Below, in pieces: positions 34,625 to 43,168 of a stretch of 64,000 nucleotides of DNA. The notes beneath the pieces are model-generated. The model made no database searches. It saw only the letters and a program-made list of their open reading frames with translations, and was not told where the DNA came from. Position numbers and translations under genes: made by a program. The stretch is from Lachnoclostridium sp. (GTDB lineage Bacteria > Bacillota > Clostridia > Lachnospirales > Lachnospiraceae): the NCBI GenBank assembly GCA_023664665.1, contig JAMPEY010000012.1, positions 1 to 64,000 on the forward strand, written 5' to 3'. Position 1 is the stretch's first letter. Every line of letters begins with the position of its first letter.

Positions 34625-34658
34625 GTTTCCTCTCATTCCGCCGCACCAGCAGCATTTT
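34625..34658 (-). repeat. RBS-carrying hairpin element, copy 3 (response regulator)
   Basis: On the minus strand the copy reads AAAATGCTGC, a variant hairpin, then GGCGGAATGAGAGGAAAC and the ATG at 34624. The hairpin arms GCTGC/GCGGC pair with a G-U, so the fold is kept although the loop (TGGT) differs from copies 1 and 2. It is the only copy preceded immediately by an AAATCTAAA-type palindrome. Confidence 0.8.
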
Positions 34659-34668
34659 CTCCCGTGGG

Positions 34669-34722
34669 AAGAACGCTGGTTTTGCGTTCTTCGAGATGAA
34701 ATTTAGATTTTTTAAATTTCAT
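34669..34722 (-). repeat. Bipartite palindrome at the 3' end of the FG-GAP-like gene
   Basis: ATGAAATTTA/TAAATTTCAT arms around AAAAATC span the stop codon of the gene, and a hairpin GAAGAACGC/GCGTTCTTC follows. The plan (an inverted repeat with an ATCTAAA core, then a GAAnAA..TTnTTC hairpin) matches the elements at 5921-6035, 36572-36710 and 53887-54030. It encodes the last three residues (NEI) of the upstream protein. Confidence 0.6.
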
Positions 34723-35869
34723 TTTGCCATCCCCAATATTCGCGTATCCTTATCACCAGTTGTTCCATGGTAAGCTGTGACATGGGCTCGTCGCCTTTTT
34801 CCTGATAATACTGCTCAAAGCCCGTATCAATATCAAAGCCTCCTGTTCTCTGGTAATAAATGGAGCATTTACTGTCTACCAGAATTTCCCCCTCCGGTCC
34901 CTCATAGCTGTATCTTGCAAGCACCACCAGATCCTTCATGCCGTCCCCATCCATATCCCTGCCGGTAATACCCCTTAAGGAATACAGATTATCGTAGTCG
35001 CCCATGGGCTGGAAACTCCAGATAATATCCCCCTGTTCGTTTACCAGATAAACCATAAAAATATCATAGTCCGACATATGTGCAACACCGGGCACTACCT
35101 CCAGCCTGCCCAGCTTTTCAAAATTTCTGTAATAACACTGCTCTTCAATCACCACAAAGCCGCTCTGCAGCAATTCCTCCTTTGTCGTGGCGGTGTACAA
35201 AAATTCCGTGGAATTGCCATCCCTTACAAAAGAAATAATACACTTTGCGCTTTTATTCATGCTGAAACGGTTTATCTTGTCGGAAATGCGCCAATCCCGA
35301 TAAAAAGTTTTCTTTCCCTGAAACAGCACATCTCCCACTTTGTAAGACAGTCCCGCATATTCTCCGGTATCGTTAATGCACTTTGTTATAAGTACAATAT
35401 CCGTAAGTTCGTCATGGTTGACATCTATAAAAGATACCGCCGCAATTTCCTTTGTGGGCTGGTCAAGCTGTCCCAGCATACGATAATTGGTTTCTAACTG
35501 ATTGCTCTTATACAAGACATTGTCATCGGCATCCACCAAAAAGACGGCAAGCCTGTGATAGTTCTTTTCCATGGCGGGCACAAAATAGACTTCCTCTTCT
35601 GTGAAAGACTCAAATATAACGGGAAATATCTGGTCTTCTATAATGTCATAGCCCTTTGCCTCAATATCTTCCCTTGTCTCTATCAGAGCGAAGTTTAGTT
35701 CATATTCCCTATATAAATCGTTGATATCTTCCGCCATATTTTTTGCTGCCACAGCAGTATCCTTCACTGCCTGCACCCGTATCGCTGCATTGCGTCCAAA
35801 AAGAAATAAGAAAAGAACAAACAGTGAGGCAAGATAAATTCTCAGGTTCCTGTTTTGGGTTTTTCCCAT
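34712..35869 (-). CDS. Membrane-anchored FG-GAP-like repeat protein
   Basis: One N-terminal helix (about 10-27) anchors an outer domain of about 350 residues. Two calcium-site-like segments, FIDVNHDELTDIVLI near 146 and GRDMDGDGMKDLVVLARY near 295, have the D-x-(D/N)-x-D-x3-D pattern of FG-GAP/VCBS repeats found in propeller-like folds. The gene heads the operon with the response regulator, kinase, anchored protein and amidase-deacetylase. Its role may be binding of a surface ligand. GGAGGGGATATCT precedes the ATG. Confidence 0.7.
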   Translation of the reverse strand: MGKTQNRNLRIYLASLFVLFLFLFGRNAAIRVQAVKDTAVAAKNMAEDINDLYREYELNFALIETREDIEAKGYDIIEDQIFPVIFESFTEEEVYFVPAMEKNYHRLAVFLVDADDNVLYKSNQLETNYRMLGQLDQPTKEIAAVSFIDVNHDELTDIVLITKCINDTGEYAGLSYKVGDVLFQGKKTFYRDWRISDKINRFSMNKSAKCIISFVRDGNSTEFLYTATTKEELLQSGFVVIEEQCYYRNFEKLGRLEVVPGVAHMSDYDIFMVYLVNEQGDIIWSFQPMGDYDNLYSLRGITGRDMDGDGMKDLVVLARYSYEGPEGEILVDSKCSIYYQRTGGFDIDTGFEQYYQEKGDEPMSQLTMEQLVIRIREYWGWQNEI

Positions 35870-36038
35870 AGATATCCCCTCCTATGGCGCCGTTTGGCAT
35901 TTTGCTGTCCAATCCTGTCAAAATTATAGCATTTTACAGAAATTAACTCAATATTTTTCAAAATTTGATGCAAATATGATGCAAAAATAGGCACGCTGTA
36001 ATTACCCTGTCCGACATGAATGCAGCCTCCACATGTTC

Positions 36039-36455
36039 CTAGAACCCCACAATCTCAATCGCATGTTTTCTCACCTCTGCTTCATCAAACACATCAAACA
36101 GAATAGTGATCAGGTCACGCCCACCACTGGTCACGAAGTAATTTGACAAATCCGTGATCCTTTCACTGATATTATCTCCCCATGGCGGTCTCTTGGATAA
36201 ATCATCAATATCCCAAATCACCTTAGCCGGTTCGAGCTTGCCCAAGCCAACCTTCACACTCTGCAATTCCTCTCTTGCGAATTTAACATCCTCCCATGCC
36301 AAGCAGCCCTGATACAATTTGTTCATTAGATACGGATATTTGGAGCCCCATCGCCCGCCTTCTAAATGATAGCATATATTGGAAAAGAAAGAATGCAAAA
36401 AATCCCCATGCCCAACTGCATGCCAATAATAATCAACCTTAAATCCTACTGCCAT
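36039..36455 (-). CDS. Orphan Imm70-family immunity protein
   Basis: The 138-residue product begins MAVGFKVDYYWHAVGHGDFLHSFF and contains WGSKYPYLMNKLYQG, KVIWDIDDLSKRPPWGDNI and ITDLSNYFVTSGGRDL, which I recognise as the Imm70 immunity family of polymorphic toxin systems. No toxin gene lies beside it, so it is an orphan, perhaps guarding against toxins from competing strains. GGAAGGAACAAT precedes ATG 36455, which is better placed than the upstream ATG 36473. Confidence 0.8.
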   Translation of the reverse strand: MAVGFKVDYYWHAVGHGDFLHSFFSNICYHLEGGRWGSKYPYLMNKLYQGCLAWEDVKFAREELQSVKVGLGKLEPAKVIWDIDDLSKRPPWGDNISERITDLSNYFVTSGGRDLITILFDVFDEAEVRKHAIEIVGF

Positions 36456-36571
36456 ATTGTTCCTTCCTATCAATTATCAATTATGATGAATGAAAAGACA
36501 AACCGCCAAATGACCCCGACAATCATCAGGTCATTTGGCGGCAGCACAAACCAATACATGAATCTACACAG

Positions 36572-36710
36572 ATTCGGAAGAATCCGCTTGCGGATTCTTC
36601 ACGGAATGACTTAGATTTTCCATGCGCTTCAGCGCTATGAGCAGCGTACTAAAGAGGGGTGTTTGCACACCCTCTTGCTGGCTTAGAAAATCTTCATTCC
36701 GTTCACACTT
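36572..36710 (-). repeat. Palindromic repeat element, copy after ackA
   Basis: On the minus strand the element starts AAGTGTGAACGGAATGAAGA inside the ackA stop codon and ends with the hairpin GAAGAATCCG-CAAG-CGGATTCTTC. It matches 5921-6035 but has about 25 extra bases after CCAGCA that form an intrinsic terminator hairpin. No gene lies between it and the Imm70 gene. Confidence 0.8.
36650..36680 (-). terminator. Terminator of the pta-ackA operon
   Basis: On the minus strand AGAGGGTGT-GCAA-ACACCCCTCT forms a stable hairpin followed by TTTAG. It lies within the repeat element, about 35 bp after the ackA stop. Confidence 0.65.
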
Positions 36711-37903
36711 TATACCAATCTTGCGGTTTCTCTTGCAATAGCAAGCTCCTCGTTGGTGGGAATCACCATAACGGTGGTCTTGCTGTCCGGAGTGGAAATC
36801 ACAATGTCCTCACCCCTCTTGTGGTTTGCATCCTCGTCGATGGTGATGCCCAGATATCCCAGATGCTCACAAATCATGGTGCGCACCAGAGCGGCATTCT
36901 CGCCAACGCCTGCGGTGAAGCAGATAACATCAACACCGTTCATGGCTGCCACATAGGAGCCGATGTATTTTGCCACGCGGTAACAATAGGTTTTTAAGGT
37001 GCGGGTTGCATTTTCATTACCTTTGTTGTGCCCCTCTTCCAAATCGCGGAAGTCAGAGGAAAGGTTGTCTGACAGACCTAAGACACCTGATTTCTTGTTC
37101 AGGATGCTCATAATGTCATCAATGCTCTTGCCCTCTTTGTGAGCGATAAACTCAATGATGGCAGGGTCGATATCGCCGGAACGGGTACCCATGATAAGAC
37201 CCTCCAAGGGAGTAAGTCCCATGGAGGTATCCACGCATTTGCCGTTCTTTACGGCGGAGATGCTGGCGCCGTTTCCAAGGTGGCAGACAATGGTCTTTAA
37301 GTCTTCATAATTCTTGCCAAGGTCCTCCGCAGCTTTCTTGGATACGAAGGAATGGCTGGTTCCGTGGAAGCCGTATCTCCTAATCTTGTATTTCTGATAA
37401 TATTCATAAGGAAGACCATACATATATGCTTCTTCCGGCATGGTCTGGTGGAAAGCGGTGTCAAACACGGCAACCATAGGAGTACCGGGCATCAGCTTTT
37501 TGCAGGCATTAATGCCGATTAAGTTGGCAGGATTATGCAGGGGAGCCAAATCGTTGCACTCCTCGATAGCCTTCATCACTTCATCCGTAATAATGGTGGA
37601 TGCCGCAAATTTCTCTCCGCCATGTACGATACGGTGTCCTACGGCGTCAATTTCGCTAAGGCTCTTTACAACGCCGGTATTAGGGTTGGTGAGCGCTTCC
37701 AGCACAAGGCGAATCGCCTCGGTATGGTCGGGCATGGGAGATTCGGTTACTTCTTTCTCACCGCCTGCGGGGGAATAGGTAATCATGCTTCCCTCAATGC
37801 CGATTCTCTCACAGAGCCCCTTCGCGATACACTGCTCCGTATCGGAATTGATTAACTGAAATTTCAAAGAAGAACTTCCACAGTTGATAACTAAAATATT
37901 CAT
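36710..37903 (-). CDS. ackA: Acetate kinase AckA
   Basis: AckA converts acetyl phosphate and ADP to acetate and ATP, the energy-yielding end of fermentation. The 397-residue length is standard. Signatures are [14 protein letters not shown] (3-16), VGHRIVHGG near 87-95 and the phosphate-binding [22 protein letters not shown] near 207-228. It lies 30 bp downstream of pta in one operon. Its stop codon overlaps the start of a palindromic element that carries the operon terminator. Confidence 0.98.
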   Translation of the reverse strand: MNILVINCGSSSLKFQLINSDTEQCIAKGLCERIGIEGSMITYSPAGGEKEVTESPMPDHTEAIRLVLEALTNPNTGVVKSLSEIDAVGHRIVHGGEKFAASTIITDEVMKAIEECNDLAPLHNPANLIGINACKKLMPGTPMVAVFDTAFHQTMPEEAYMYGLPYEYYQKYKIRRYGFHGTSHSFVSKKAAEDLGKNYEDLKTIVCHLGNGASISAVKNGKCVDTSMGLTPLEGLIMGTRSGDIDPAIIEFIAHKEGKSIDDIMSILNKKSGVLGLSDNLSSDFRDLEEGHNKGNENATRTLKTYCYRVAKYIGSYVAAMNGVDVICFTAGVGENAALVRTMICEHLGYLGITIDEDANHKRGEDIVISTPDSKTTVMVIPTNEELAIARETARLV

Positions 37904-37933
37904 AATATAGGAATCCTTTCTATAGTCTTTGTT

Positions 37934-38935
37934 TTAAACCAATTGAGCCTGTACTGCCGTCAATGCCACAACGCCGACGATATCTTCCCATGAGCAGCCG
38001 CGGGACAAATCGTTTACCGGTTTTGCGATACCCTGAAGCATAGGACCGTAAGCTTCCGCGCCGCCAAGTCTCTGTACCAGTTTATAACCGATGTTTCCGG
38101 CATCCAGATTGGGGAAAATCAAAATATTGGCTCTGCCGCCCACAGGGCTTCCGGGAGCCTTGGTCTTTGCAACGCCGGGAACTAAAGCCGCATCCAGCTG
38201 CAGTTCGCCGTCCAGAACCAGATGAGGATATTCTTCCTTGGCAATTCTGGTCGCTTCCACTACTTTGTCGACCAAGGCATGTTTTGCGCTTCCCTTGGTG
38301 GAGTGGCTCAACATTGCGATAACGGGCTTGGGACCAACTAAGGATTTAAAGCTTCTGGAGGAGGAGTCCGCGATGGCAGCCAGCTCTTCTGCGGTAGGAT
38401 CCTGATTCAGGCCGCAGTCGGCAAAGAGGAAAGCCCCGTTGTCTCCCATATCCTTAAATTGGGTATCCATTACGAAGAATGCGGAAACTAATTTCACACC
38501 GGGAGCCGTCTTTAAAATCTGCAGCGCCGGTCTTAAGGTATCGGCAGTGGAATGGCATGCGCCCGCAACCATACCGTCGGCGTCGTTTGCCTTAACCATA
38601 ACAATGCCGAAGGTCAGATAATCCTTGCTTAAGATTTCCCTTGCCTGCTCGGGAGTCATTCCCTTTGCCTTTCTGGTTTCATATAATAAATTGACGTAAT
38701 CGTCCAGCTTGGGAGTAGTCTTCGGGTCAACGACCTTAACTCCGGTCAGGTCTACCTCCAACCAGCCGGCACCATCCATGATCTTCTCCTCATTGCCTAT
38801 CATAATGATATCGGCAATGCCTTCTTCCGTCAATTTTGCCGCTGCCAGCAGGGTTCTCTTATCATTTGATTCCGGCAGTACGATTGTTTTTTTGTCGAGC
38901 CTTGCTCTCTCCTTAATCGTGTCAATGTATGACAT
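37934..38935 (-). CDS. pta: Phosphate acetyltransferase Pta
   Basis: Pta makes acetyl phosphate from acetyl-CoA. The 333-residue single-domain form starts MSYIDTIKERARLDKKTIVLPE, and shows GMVAGACHSTADTLRPALQI and the C-terminal GGRANILIFPNLDAGNIGYKL. ATG 38935 is chosen because AAAGGAG lies seven bases upstream; longer in-frame starts add non-conserved residues. It is transcribed with ackA from the promoter at 39039-39067. Confidence 0.96.
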   Translation of the reverse strand: MSYIDTIKERARLDKKTIVLPESNDKRTLLAAAKLTEEGIADIIMIGNEEKIMDGAGWLEVDLTGVKVVDPKTTPKLDDYVNLLYETRKAKGMTPEQAREILSKDYLTFGIVMVKANDADGMVAGACHSTADTLRPALQILKTAPGVKLVSAFFVMDTQFKDMGDNGAFLFADCGLNQDPTAEELAAIADSSSRSFKSLVGPKPVIAMLSHSTKGSAKHALVDKVVEATRIAKEEYPHLVLDGELQLDAALVPGVAKTKAPGSPVGGRANILIFPNLDAGNIGYKLVQRLGGAEAYGPMLQGIAKPVNDLSRGCSWEDIVGVVALTAVQAQLV

Positions 38936-39038
38936 ATACATTCTCCTTTCCGGCGGTATGCCGCTCATGCAGCTTGACCGCTTTCCCATCTGTTTTCTCC
39001 GATTTTAATAATTTTACTTAACAAACGGAGATATTTAT

Positions 39039-39067
39039 ATTATACTAAATACATCACTCCGAGACAA
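39039..39067 (-). promoter_or_regulatory. Promoter of pta-ackA
   Basis: On the minus strand TTGTCT and TATAAT are separated by 17 bases. The predicted start lies about 100 bases upstream of the pta ATG. The intergenic region is shared with divergent tmcAL, whose own promoter is less clear (TATAAA near 39177). Confidence 0.7.
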
Positions 39068-39217
39068 GGCAAAATCTTCCATTTTTTTGGAAAATTTTGT
39101 GAAATGTAACTATGCTTTCTTCTGCAGTACTGTTTATTTCCGGCAGATTTACATACAAAAACGGGATTCAAGCGGTTATAAAAATAAAATTTTAACAAAG
39201 GTTGAGAGGATGTTTTT

Positions 39218-40453
39218 ATGAAAGTAAACGGTATCATTGCTGAATACAATCCATTTCACAATGGTCATAAATATCATATGGAGGATGCCAAAAAACGGAC
39301 CGGCGCCGATTATACCATTGTGGTAATGAGCGGCAATTTCGTACAGAGGGGAGCTCCCGCTCTTGTGGACAAATTCAAAAGAGCACGCATGGCTTTATCC
39401 TGCGGCGCGGATTTGGTTCTGGAACTTCCTATCTGCTTTTCCGTTTCCAGTGCAGAATATTTTGCCACAGGCGCAGTGGCTCTTTTAGACAAATTGGGGG
39501 TGGTGGACCATTTGTGCTTCGGAAGCGAAAGCGGCGAACTTACTCCCCTGCAGAAAATTGCCCATATTCTGGCAAATGAACCCGTAGAGTATACTGAAAT
39601 GCTTCGCACCAATCTGCGGATGGGTTATTCCTATCCCAATGCCCGCACAACGGCGCTGATTCAATATGATTCCTCTATCAGCATGGAAAAGGACACTCTT
39701 TCAAGTCCTAACAATATTCTTGGCATTGAATATTTAAAGGCGTTGGAACGCAGAAAAAGCGCTATCCTTCCGGATACGACCCTGCGGATGGGTTCCGATT
39801 ACCGCGATAAGCGGTTAGGTGAAAATCCCTGTTCCGCTCTTGCCCTCAGACAAGCGATTCTTGCCGGACAGGATGTGGGTTTCTTAAAGGAAGAAATACC
39901 GGAAAACGCCTACCTCATTCTGGCGGATTCCCTGAAAGATTCGGAACCTGTTTCCATAGATGATTTTTCCGCGCAGCTGCATTACAAGCTGCTTTTGGAG
40001 AGATCAAAGGGTTATTGTGATTATCTGGATGTATCGCCGGAACTTTCGGTCCGCATTCAAAACAGTCTGGAAAATTTTCGTTCGTATTTGGATTTTTGCG
40101 ACAGATTAAAGAGTAAGGATATGACCTATGTGCGCATCAGCCGATGCCTGCTCCATATCCTGTTGAATCTGGACCGTACCACCATAGATACCATAAAAAC
40201 AATGGATTATGCCCCTTATGCAAGGGTTCTGGGATTTCGCAGGGAGGCTTCGCCCCTTCTTGCCGCCATCAAAGAAAAGGCATCCGTCCCCGTTATTACA
40301 AAGCTGGCGGATGCAAAAAAACAGTTGACGCACGACGCACTTTCCGTCTTGGAAAAAGAGCTTTGTATGAATGATATTTATTTGAGCGTTGCCGCCTTAA
40401 AAAACGGAAAACCCATGGTAAACGAGTACAGCACGCCTGTTGAAATTTTGTAG
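39218..40453 (+). CDS. tmcAL: tRNA(Met) cytidine acetate ligase TmcAL
   Basis: TmcAL uses ATP and acetate to make N4-acetylcytidine at the wobble position of elongator tRNA-Met. The nucleotidyltransferase motif is GIIAEYNPFHNGHKYH at 5-20, followed by MSGNFVQRGAPALVDKF and SGADLVLELP-like CGADLVLELP; 411 residues is a usual length. It is divergent from pta-ackA, the acetate-producing pathway that supplies its substrate. Earlier annotations call this family a nucleotidyltransferase (YlbM). Confidence 0.93.
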   Translation: MKVNGIIAEYNPFHNGHKYHMEDAKKRTGADYTIVVMSGNFVQRGAPALVDKFKRARMALSCGADLVLELPICFSVSSAEYFATGAVALLDKLGVVDHLCFGSESGELTPLQKIAHILANEPVEYTEMLRTNLRMGYSYPNARTTALIQYDSSISMEKDTLSSPNNILGIEYLKALERRKSAILPDTTLRMGSDYRDKRLGENPCSALALRQAILAGQDVGFLKEEIPENAYLILADSLKDSEPVSIDDFSAQLHYKLLLERSKGYCDYLDVSPELSVRIQNSLENFRSYLDFCDRLKSKDMTYVRISRCLLHILLNLDRTTIDTIKTMDYAPYARVLGFRREASPLLAAIKEKASVPVITKLADAKKQLTHDALSVLEKELCMNDIYLSVAALKNGKPMVNEYSTPVEIL

Positions 40454-40490
40454 GACTCGACTCGCAAACGCTTCGCTTTTTGCTCGTATC

Positions 40491-40514
40491 GCTTGCTGCG
40501 CAAGCTCAGTTTTT
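40491..40514 (+). terminator. Terminator of tmcAL
   Basis: GCTTG-CTGCG-CAAGC is followed by TCAGTTTTT. It also overlaps the 3' end of the convergent PFL-family gene. Just upstream, 40459-40484 contains a second imperfect palindrome (CGCAAACG..CGCTTTTTGC). Confidence 0.55.
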
Positions 40515-41870
40515 AAAGCTGTGGATGGGGGCGGGAATCCGGCCTCCCCTGTTGACAAAATCATCGCAGGAGAAAGCATTTACCGGCATAATCGGGGCGT
40601 GACCCAAAAGTCCGCCAAACTCCACACTCTCTCCCACGCCTTTTCCGATAACGGGAATCAGCCGTACCGCGGTAGTCTTCTGATTTACCATGCCGATTGC
40701 CATTTCGTCCGCAATAATGCCGGAAATGGTTGTTGCCTTTGTATCTCCGGGCACGGCAATCATATCAAGCCCCACGGAACATACACAAGTCATGGCTTCC
40801 AGTTTTTCCAAGGTGAGCGCCCCTGCCGTAACGGCATCTATCATACCCTGATCCTCACTTACCGGAATAAATGCGCCGCTGAGTCCTCCCACATAGGAGG
40901 ATGCCATAACGCCTCCCTTCTTCACCTGATCGTTCAACAGTGCAAGGGCTGCGGTAGTACCGGGAGCACCGGCATATTCCAGACCCATTTCGCAGAGAAT
41001 ATCCGCCACGCTGTCCCCGATTGCAGGGGTGGGGGCAAGGGACAAATCCACAATGCCGAAAGGAACATTCAACATCTTGGACGCCTCCTTTGCCACAAGC
41101 TGTCCTACTCTGGTCACTTTAAAAGCAGTTTTTTTGATGGTTTCACACAATACTTCAAAATTCTCTCCGCGCACTTTTTCCAGTGCGGTCTTTACCACGC
41201 CGGGACCGCTGACTCCCACATTGATGACTTTGTCGGCTTCCGTTACGCCATGGAAAGCTCCTGCCATAAAGGGATTGTCATCCGGCGCATTGCAAAATAC
41301 CACCAGCTTTGCACATCCGAGGGAGTCTGTTTCTCTGGTATATTCGGCAGTCTGTTTGATAATGCCCCCCATAAGCTTCACGGCGTCCATGTTGATTCCG
41401 GTTCTGGTAGAACCCAGATTCACGGAACTGCACACTCTTTCCGTAGTGGACAGGGCAAGGGGAATAGAGCGGATCAAAAGCTCGTCCGCCGGCGTCATTC
41501 CTTTACTCACAAGGGCGGAATATCCTCCGATAAAATTAACCCCTACCTCGTGAGCCACCTTGTCAAGGATTCCGGCAATCTTTACAAAATCTTCTATATT
41601 TTTGCAGGCAGCCCCTCCCACCAGGGATACAGGCGTTACGGAGATTCTTTTATTGACAATGGGAATGCCGAATTCCTTGGAAATCTTCTCTCCCGTGCCC
41701 ACCAGATTTTCCGCCGCTTCATAAATCTTTTTATGGATATTTTCCAGCACTTTATCAAGGTTTGCATCAATGCAGTCCAAAAGACTGATGCCCAGCGTAA
41801 TGGTGCGCACATCCAGATTTTCTTTCTCGATCATTTCATTGGTTTCCGTCACTTCATATAAATTAATCAT
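40506..41870 (-). CDS. PFL-like protein (UPF0210/DUF711)
   Basis: The 454-residue protein begins [27 protein letters not shown] and contains conserved Gly-rich stretches ([44 protein letters not shown]). Structures of this family resemble a glycyl-radical-enzyme-like barrel, but the activity is unknown. It is followed 161 bp downstream by the ACT-domain gene, its near-universal partner. ATG 41870 is chosen from family starts; AAAGG lies a little far upstream. Confidence 0.92.
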   Translation of the reverse strand: MINLYEVTETNEMIEKENLDVRTITLGISLLDCIDANLDKVLENIHKKIYEAAENLVGTGEKISKEFGIPIVNKRISVTPVSLVGGAACKNIEDFVKIAGILDKVAHEVGVNFIGGYSALVSKGMTPADELLIRSIPLALSTTERVCSSVNLGSTRTGINMDAVKLMGGIIKQTAEYTRETDSLGCAKLVVFCNAPDDNPFMAGAFHGVTEADKVINVGVSGPGVVKTALEKVRGENFEVLCETIKKTAFKVTRVGQLVAKEASKMLNVPFGIVDLSLAPTPAIGDSVADILCEMGLEYAGAPGTTAALALLNDQVKKGGVMASSYVGGLSGAFIPVSEDQGMIDAVTAGALTLEKLEAMTCVCSVGLDMIAVPGDTKATTISGIIADEMAIGMVNQKTTAVRLIPVIGKGVGESVEFGGLLGHAPIMPVNAFSCDDFVNRGGRIPAPIHSFKN

Positions 41871-42031
41871 TTTAATAACCGTGCCTTTCCGCAATCCGCG
41901 AATTTTGCAAGTTTATCTTTCTTTTTTTATCAATTTTTGCCAATTTTTACAAAAAATGCAGGAAATTATGCAAAATTACGGAAAATAACGCAAAATAACA
42001 GGAATCATATCATGGAATCAAAAAATATAAC

Positions 42032-42304
42032 TTAAATTCTATGCATCATATCAAAAATCTCTTCCTTTTGACATTTGATTACCACGCCAATCTGCTCTCC
42101 CAGAGTTCCCAATTCATCCGCCATTTCCCCGAAAGATTTTTGCGCCTCATTGATGTCCACAATCATCATCATATTGAAATATCCCTGTACAATAGTCTGG
42201 GAAATATCCAAAATATTAATGCCGTTTTCCGCCAGATAAGTGCACACTCTGGCAATAATCCCCACCGCATCTTTTCCTACTACCGTTATAATTGTTTTTT
42301 TCAT
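42032..42304 (-). CDS. ACT-domain protein (UPF0237)
   Basis: The 90-residue protein is a single ACT domain (IITVVGKDAVGIIARVCTYLAENGINILDISQ). ACT domains usually bind amino acids as regulatory ligands. Its gene is paired with the upstream PFL-like gene on the same strand, although here it is transcribed before it. The start is uncertain: ATG 42304 matches family length, while ATG 42319 lies too close to AAAGGAG. Confidence 0.88.
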   Translation of the reverse strand: MKKTIITVVGKDAVGIIARVCTYLAENGINILDISQTIVQGYFNMMMIVDINEAQKSFGEMADELGTLGEQIGVVIKCQKEEIFDMMHRI

Positions 42305-42366
42305 ATTATTAATAACCATGCTCCTTTCTCAACCTGCGAATTTGTGCCGCCTTTGACAGCTCATCT

Positions 42367-43167
42367 TCACGCTATTTCCAACGCTTCGGATACCTCGCTG
42401 CGCTTTGCCACATACAGTGGGAAATCATTGGCGTTGTACGGATTATCCCCCATGGTAATCTCCATGCGCACCGCCTCATAGGCAAGCTCCGGAAGATTAT
42501 TTTCCTTGCTTAAATGTCCTAAAATAATTGCCTGTAATTTATCATGTAAAATACGGCACAAAAGCCTGCCTGAATTCTCGTTGGATAAATGTCCCCTCTC
42601 ACTTAAGATACGCTGCTTCAGATAATAGGGATAGGGTCCCGCCTGCAGCATCCGCACATCATGATTGGCTTCCAAAAGCACGGCATCCATTCCTTTTAAG
42701 CACTCCACGGTATAATCATTGTATACGCCCAAGTCCGTACAGATACCGATTTTCTTATCGCCGTAAATAATACGGTATGCCACGGGCTGCGCGGCGTCAT
42801 GAGAAATCCGCATAGGATTTACCGTCAAATCCTTAATGGTAAATTTCTTGTCCTCTTCTATCTCATAAAAAAGGGAATGTTCCACTTCCCCCAGACTGCC
42901 GCTTTGAAAAATAGCGGACAGTGTTCCCTTTGTGGCGTACACCGGAATGCCGAATTTGCGCGCCATGACGCCCAGCCCGCCAATATGGTCCGCATGCTCA
43001 TGGGTAATTAAAATGCCGTCCAAATCCCTGCCCGTCAGCCCCAGACCGTTCAGTCCGCTTTCTATGCGTTTTCCGCTGATGCCCGTATCCACCAAAAGAT
43101 GGGTGGTCTGGGAACCCACATAAATACAATTACCGCTGCTTCCGCTGGCAATACTGCATAATCTCAT
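42367..43167 (-). CDS. yycJ: YycJ/WalJ-type metallo-beta-lactamase-fold hydrolase
   Basis: The protein has the MBL zinc motif THEHADHIGG near 57-66, the N-terminal LCSIASGSSGNCIYVG, and later EANHDVRML and GHLSNENSGR with further ligands. The family (YycJ/WalJ) is a 5'-3' exonuclease-like or cell-wall-linked hydrolase of uncertain substrate. TTGGAGGG precedes ATG 43167, one base after the end of the FtsA-like gene (stop at 43169). It precedes the ACT and PFL genes on the minus strand. Confidence 0.9.
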   Translation of the reverse strand: MRLCSIASGSSGNCIYVGSQTTHLLVDTGISGKRIESGLNGLGLTGRDLDGILITHEHADHIGGLGVMARKFGIPVYATKGTLSAIFQSGSLGEVEHSLFYEIEEDKKFTIKDLTVNPMRISHDAAQPVAYRIIYGDKKIGICTDLGVYNDYTVECLKGMDAVLLEANHDVRMLQAGPYPYYLKQRILSERGHLSNENSGRLLCRILHDKLQAIILGHLSKENNLPELAYEAVRMEITMGDNPYNANDFPLYVAKRSEVSEALEIA

Positions 43168-43168
43168 G

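Noticed and set aside
40440..41861. A 473-codon open frame on the plus strand
   Set aside because: It is fully antisense to the PFL-like gene, is rich in Cys, His and Ser as expected from a mirrored frame, and has no ribosome binding site; the minus-strand protein is a clear family member.
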